Below are positions 61,301 through 64,000 of a stretch of 64,000 nucleotides of DNA, piece by piece (the stretch's first letter is position 1; each line of letters starts with the position of its first letter). The notes below the pieces were generated by a model, which saw only the letters and a program-made list of their open reading frames with translations, was not told the DNA's origin and made no database searches. Position numbers and translations under genes: made by a program. Source of the DNA: Trogon surrucura (taxonomy: Eukaryota > Chordata > Aves > Trogoniformes > Trogonidae); assembly GCA_020746105.1 (NCBI GenBank), contig CM036619.1, forward strand, positions 52,250,635-52,314,634, written 5' to 3'.

Positions 61301-61622
61301 TATGTCCTGTGGTAGATTTAAGCATATGTTTAAGTTGTGCATATTTATTCATATATAATATGAGAAATGTTTCAGAGAAATTATTCAGTGGCTGGCATTT
61401 CATAGAAGGATACGGACTTAACGCTTTTTTTCTCCCCTTTTAGCTATACCAGTAGAAACTGCCAAACAAAATGCAAATGTTGCTTTGGTTCTGACATCGT
61501 GCGGAGGCCACATTGGTTTTCTGGAAGGAATATGGCCAAGGAAGTGCACTTACATGGACAGAGTCTTCAAGCAGTTTGTGCAAGCTGTGTTTGAGCATGG
61601 AAACAAAATCTTTAGCATGTAG
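37230..61622 (+). CDS. ABHD3: ABHD3, phospholipase ABHD3 (complete coding sequence, 9 exons)
   Basis: Seen: nine plus-strand exons (37230-37376, 38948-39111, 42865-43047, 44740-44785, 47439-47551, 52249-52422, 53080-53128, 53214-53379, 61444-61622) with GT/AG borders and matching phases predict 406 residues ending in TAG. Human ABHD3 is 409. Residues about 21-45 are hydrophobic and act as a single N-terminal membrane anchor. The nucleophile elbow G-V-S-M-G places Ser215; V-D-D-V gives the acid (about Asp340) and G-G-H-I-G-F gives His370, so the triad is intact. Known: ABHD3 hydrolyses phosphatidylcholines with medium-chain (C14) or oxidatively truncated acyl chains at membranes. Start: ATG at 37230 has a strong context (G at -3 and +4) and aligns with an internal Met of human ABHD3, so this N-terminus is about five residues shorter. 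The C-terminus (NKIFSM) is slightly longer. Divergent neighbour: MIB1, 13 kb between start codons. Confidence 0.97.
37377..38947 (+). other. ABHD3 intron 1
   Basis: 1,571 bp. The first 400 bp are CpG island; the rest is ordinary AT-rich DNA with a short TTTC-rich stretch near the acceptor. Confidence 0.9.
38948..39111 (+). CDS. ABHD3: ABHD3 exon 2
   Basis: 164 nt with acceptor TTCCTAG and donor GTAAGT. Residues 50-103, starting [11 protein letters not shown] and containing the family segment [15 protein letters not shown], ending QVQYR plus AA of the Asn codon completed by exon 3. Confidence 0.96.
39394..40219 (-). mobile_element. old CR1 LINE fragment in ABHD3 intron 2
   Basis: About 0.83 kb of reverse-oriented CR1, from AGGATCACACAGTGATTGAGG to CTGGATGGCAGCACAGTCATC. 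The minus strand has broken ORF2 frames ([37 protein letters not shown]). It sits 650 bp from an oppositely oriented CR1. Confidence 0.9.
40870..42118 (+). mobile_element. CR1 LINE with long reverse transcriptase frame, ABHD3 intron 2
   Basis: About 1.25 kb plus-oriented CR1 from AAGACTATCAAGGAGCAGTC through the ORF2 reverse transcriptase and C-terminal domain to the 3' end (CTCTAATACTCTGTGACTC). It contains the longest CR1 frame of the window (40919-41803). The tail is the TCTGTGA type instead of the ATTCTATG type. 5'-truncated: the endonuclease domain is absent. Confidence 0.95.
40919..41803 (+). pseudogene. CR1 ORF2 reverse transcriptase fragment
   Basis: 294 open codons with reverse transcriptase motifs in order: YLDFSKAFD (about residues 25-33), [11 protein letters not shown] (about 81-91) and FADD (113-116), followed by the CR1-specific [14 protein letters not shown] and [20 protein letters not shown] segments. 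The active-site aspartates are present. The frame ends where a short deletion after KRRLRG shifts it; the final CR1 codons follow in another frame. No endonuclease domain and no CR1 promoter, so not an autonomous element. Confidence 0.88.
42865..43047 (+). CDS. ABHD3: ABHD3 exon 3
   Basis: 183 nt with acceptor CTTTCAG and donor ATAG|GTGCCA. The first C completes Asn104; then residues 105-164 ([19 protein letters not shown] onward), including [15 protein letters not shown], the first core strand and oxyanion-side loop of the alpha/beta hydrolase fold. Ends with AG of an Arg codon. The donor is a weak match to consensus beyond GT. Confidence 0.95.
43048..44739 (+). other. ABHD3 intron 3
   Basis: 1.69 kb, AT-rich except for a sharply bounded G+C- and CpG-rich patch at about 44325-44580 immediately before exon 4 (see findings). 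No repeat recognised. Confidence 0.9.
44740..44785 (+). CDS. ABHD3: ABHD3 exon 4 (46-nt small exon)
   Basis: 46 nt between a GATTTTTAG acceptor and GTAAGG donor. Completes Arg165 and encodes [15 protein letters not shown] (166-180), matching the conserved NNRG(V/I)AGE segment of ABHD1/ABHD3. Too short to stand out as an open frame; found by the protein match needed between exons 3 and 5. Phase 0 at its end. Confidence 0.93.
44786..47438 (+). other. ABHD3 intron 4
   Basis: 2.65 kb of AT-rich DNA without a recognised repeat or second gene. Confidence 0.9.
47439..47551 (+). CDS. ABHD3: ABHD3 exon 5 (catalytic serine)
   Basis: 113 nt with acceptor CCTTACAG and donor GG|GTAAGG. Encodes residues 181-217, [19 protein letters not shown] and on to AAGVSMG. 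The G-V-S-M-G motif carries the nucleophile Ser215. One residue of the human TYCC motif is Ala here. Confidence 0.96.
48478..49480 (-). mobile_element. old CR1 LINE fragment in ABHD3 intron 5
   Basis: About 1 kb of diverged reverse-oriented CR1 lacking the 3' end: it opens inside ORF2 (reverse complement of the GGGAAACCTAAAATTTGGC region) and runs through [20 protein letters not shown] and into the 5' reverse transcriptase part. Weaker CR1-like sequence may continue to about 49.9 kb. All frames are broken. Confidence 0.85.
51622..51716 (+). mobile_element. CR1 LINE 3' tail in ABHD3 intron 5
   Basis: 95 bp of CR1 3' end (GTAGGTGATCCTGCTCTGGC to GATCTTTGAGGTCCCTTCC) closed by three copies of TTCTGTGA. 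Same tail type as the CR1 at 40870-42118. Confidence 0.92.
52249..52422 (+). CDS. ABHD3: ABHD3 exon 6
   Basis: 174 nt with acceptor TTTGTAG and donor AG|GTGAGT. Completes Gly218, then encodes residues 219-275, [20 protein letters not shown] and onward through [19 protein letters not shown]. Ends with AG of an Arg codon. Confidence 0.96.
52423..53079 (+). other. ABHD3 intron 6
   Basis: 657 bp of AT-rich sequence with GTGAGT donor and TCTCTTTAG acceptor. Nothing else seen. Confidence 0.9.
53080..53128 (+). CDS. ABHD3: ABHD3 exon 7 (49-nt small exon)
   Basis: 49 nt with acceptor TCTCTTTAG and donor GTATGT. Completes Arg276 and encodes [16 protein letters not shown] (277-292). Separated from exon 8 by an intron of only 85 nt. 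Confidence 0.94.
53214..53379 (+). CDS. ABHD3: ABHD3 exon 8 (catalytic aspartate)
   Basis: 166 nt with acceptor GTATTTCAG and donor CATG|GTAAGT. Encodes residues 293-347 ([18 protein letters not shown] onward), including [12 protein letters not shown], whose first Asp (about 340) is the expected triad acid. The last base starts Ala348. Confidence 0.96.
53380..61443 (+). other. ABHD3 intron 8
   Basis: 8.06 kb, the longest ABHD3 intron. Holds one degraded CR1 (55335-55558). Small open frames occur on both strands but none resembles a known protein. Confidence 0.85.
55335..55558 (+). mobile_element. degraded CR1 LINE 3' fragment in ABHD3 intron 8
   Basis: Diverged plus-oriented CR1 3' end containing an A/T run, GTGAGAGTGGTCAAACACTGG, GGGGTTGGACTAGATGATC and a final AGTTCTGTGATTGTG. 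Many indels. Confidence 0.85.
61444..61622 (+). CDS. ABHD3: ABHD3 exon 9, coding part (catalytic histidine and stop)
   Basis: 179 nt from a CCCTTTTAG acceptor to TAG at 61620-61622. Encodes [17 protein letters not shown] onward; G-G-H-I-G-F carries His370. Human has Tyr where this copy has Cys just before GGH. Ends EHGNKIFSM, a slightly different and longer tail than human. It lies 8 kb downstream of exon 8. Confidence 0.96.
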
Positions 61623-62500
61623 CTTTGGACCGCTATTATAGCACAGTGGCACATTCTGACAAGGGCAGTTAAGCTTAATGCACAAATTTTAACTCCTGTA
61701 AGCCAGCAAATGGATAATGTCCATTACTACATGCAAAAATATTTTTTGCCTAAGATTTTTGTAGCAAGAAACTAAATATTATGTTGTCACTTTTATATTT
61801 ATTTTTAATATGCCTTACTAAGAATGATCTTAAATGAAACACCATTCTGCATACATCAAACTGCAATTAACCAAAACCATGAAGCAAACAGATTATGATT
61901 CCTCAGGATTTTAACTTATACCAGTACATATTTAGGAGACTTAATTCAGATGGCTTTTAATATTAGAACGGCAGCACTCAAAATAGCCTATATTATCCTG
62001 TCACACATAGTAAGTACTAGTTGGCCCATTCCTTAGGGCGCTGATGGTGAAAATCTTAAAATATGAAAGCAAAAGAAGGTGGGAACACAAAGAAACACTG
62101 GTTCTTCAAATAAGTCAAAATTTCAGCATGTTATTCTGTAGCATTAGGCTGATATCTGCTTTTGCTGTTCTACCGTGAGAGTATTCAGATTTAGGGCTAG
62201 TTATTGGATTTTAAACTACGTCAATGCCATACTTGTCTTACATGATTATTTTTTAAACAGCTAATTTATAGTGTTTACATATAACCAAAAGATTCCTTTA
62301 AAACAGTACTGTAATAACTTATGTAATTAAAAGACATCTTGCATTTCAAAGTTCATGTAAAGCTGGGTGTTGTCTTATATGTAATACATACTTCATATAA
62401 CTAGTAAACTTGGTGATTCTATCTGTTACGTTTATATTACCTGCAAGAACATTTCAGTTTTAAAGAATAAACATTAGAACATCAGGAAATTATTATATAA
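61623..62500 (+). other. ABHD3: ABHD3 3' UTR (end uncertain)
   Basis: AT-rich sequence after the stop codon without reading frames of note. The transcript end is not shown by the sequence; the range given stops just beyond the first two candidate poly(A) signals and could extend to about 63.5 kb if the later ones are used. Confidence 0.5.
62326..62471 (+). terminator. candidate ABHD3 polyadenylation signals
   Basis: ATTAAA at 62326-62331 is followed within about 50 nt by a GT-rich stretch (GGGTGTTGTC), the usual arrangement of a cleavage site. AATAAA at 62466-62471 is the first canonical hexamer after the stop but has little GT-rich sequence behind it. Further AATAAA hexamers lie at 63412, 63488 and 63494. 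Which is used cannot be told from sequence. Confidence 0.4.
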
Positions 62501-64000
62501 TCTGCTTTAAATTAAAAAATAAGAAAAAAGATCCAAACCCTTTGTCTCTGCTATTGTTTCAGATAATTTCTAAAAAGAATGGAACAAAGTGTTGAAAGAA
62601 GGCTGGGAGCTGGGGTGGGGGTTGGAGCCCCGTCTCTGTAGTTTGCATGTTTGATTATTTGTCAGCACTTCAGCAACAGGCTGTGAAATTACTGAAATCT
62701 TTGCAAAGTGATTTCTGCCCTGGCAGCTTATGAGTTCACAAGGCTCACTGAAGCATCTCTGTTCTCCTTAGCCCTGAAACAGAGTGAGAGCCAACGTGGA
62801 CCTTTAAGAAAAAAAGGATAGTTGGGCAGAATGTATTTTGAAATTGTCGGGGAGCCCTAATTTAGAGCATACTGTAATTTATAAAAAGGCCTTTAAGCGG
62901 CTTCTGTGGAGCTCCCACCTCGGGCTGATCGCAGATTTGGGCCCAGCCACACAAGTCAGTAAAGATGCCTTTGTATTTTTATTTTTATCTTTTGAGCAGG
63001 GCCAGTACAAGAAGAAAACACGGATAAAAAAGCAAGCTGGGTTGCTTCTCTCAAACAGTACGTGAACAGTCCTCTTGCAAGGCATGTTTCCTAGTAACAG
63101 CAAAGGAAGAAGAGAAATACTTTCTGTCTTTAGAAAAAGAAATTGGGACATGCTATACGAAAGCTAGTTTTGTAAGGTGGATGGTTAAATTAAAACATTA
63201 GAAAGTGCTTTCAAGTTTTGACTTTTCAGACAAGCATTAGCCCTTGCCCAAGTAACAAAGTCTAACTTATTTCTTCTCTAATAAGGAAAATGAGAAAAGT
63301 GACTTGTAAAAGCAAAATGAAATTTTATGCATGAAATCAGCGTATTAATGGGGTGCCTTATTTATTCTTAGATTCATTCCCAGTTTTTATGTTCATACAA
63401 AAACAATGAGCAATAAACAGTGTATTGAGCATTACATTTGTTAAATTGTTTGGGTACAGTACTGTTCAAAACTCAGCATCAAGTATTAATAAAAATAAAA
63501 TTACTTAAAAACACATCTTACTGTTTAAATAAAAGTAACATGATTAATGGCAGTATTTCTGTCTCTGCACTGTCTTATTTCATTTAGGTCCAATGCCATA
63601 TACAAATCCCCATAACACATTTCTCTTTTAAGCTATGTCTAGCAAATGTCTATGAAGTTGGGTTTTTTCCCCCTCATATGTAGATTGGTTTCCCTTACGC
63701 CGCATTAAGGAAAATGCACTGTTCAAAGCACAGGGTGCAAAATGGCAACAGTCAAATTTTACGATGGATATCTTCGGGATTTTCCAGTCAGATTTTCTGA
63801 AACAGATAATGCAGTCATTTACGTCAGTTCTTGCAGGGGACACATAAGCTAGCAGGAAGTGCCGTAAACGACTTCGCTATGTAATATCTTTGTACGTTGT
63901 ACAGAGGTTTTACGAGTGAGCCAAAATCCAGAATGTGCCCTCTATTCAGAACAGTGTAAATTCATAGGGTCTTTATGTGGTTTTTCATGTGACCTGAGTA
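62501..64000. other. sequence downstream of ABHD3
   Basis: AT-rich flank with extra AATAAA hexamers at 63412-63499. In mammals SNRPD1 and ESCO1 follow ABHD3; no coding exon of either (for example the Arg-Gly repeat end of SNRPD1) is present here. Confidence 0.6.

Noticed and set aside
62501-64000. 3' end of SNRPD1 on the minus strand, expected by synteny
   Set aside because: No Arg-Gly repeat coding sequence or other SNRPD1 segment is visible; the gene, if present, starts beyond the window.

Overview
The window looks like nuclear DNA from a bird. Two intron-rich vertebrate genes lie head to head, and the non-coding DNA is littered with CR1 LINE fragments ending in the avian 3' tail of ATTCTATG-type octamers. 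One LTR fragment of an ERVL-like avian type is also present. I see no prokaryotic or viral gene, no tRNA, rRNA, snRNA or CRISPR array. The species cannot be fixed from the sequence alone.

Left part (1-25.1 kb): the 5' end of MIB1 (mindbomb E3 ubiquitin ligase 1) on the minus strand. Coding exons 1-4 are at 24002-24230, 13131-13302, 9025-9154 and 7150-7254. All have canonical splice sites and matching phases and together encode residues 1-212 (first MIB/HERC2 domain, ZZ zinc finger, most of the second MIB/HERC2 domain). The rest of this roughly 1,000-residue protein lies beyond base 1. Exon 1 sits in a strong CpG island (about 23.88-25.08 kb) with an NRF1-type site, GC boxes and a G-rich tract.

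Middle part (25.1-36.8 kb): intergenic DNA with several CR1 fragments, simple repeats and two small tandem duplications. A 2-kb CR1 remnant, itself split by a second CR1, ends about 450 bp upstream of the ABHD3 start codon.

Right part (36.8-61.6 kb): complete coding sequence of ABHD3 (abhydrolase domain containing 3) on the plus strand. Nine exons predict 406 residues with an N-terminal membrane anchor and the Ser-Asp-His triad of an alpha/beta hydrolase (about Ser215, Asp340, His370). Its introns hold more CR1, including a copy with an 885-bp reverse transcriptase reading frame. The last 2.4 kb contains the ABHD3 3' UTR and flanking DNA; no coding exon of a next gene is visible.

The two genes do not work in one pathway: MIB1 drives Notch-ligand endocytosis and ABHD3 cleaves phospholipids. 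Their divergent arrangement matches human 18q11.2. I did not find a previously undescribed system. The least ordinary points are nested retroelements (three cases), the CR1 remnant abutting the ABHD3 promoter, an unexplained GC-rich patch just before a 46-nt exon of ABHD3, and an 85-nt intron.
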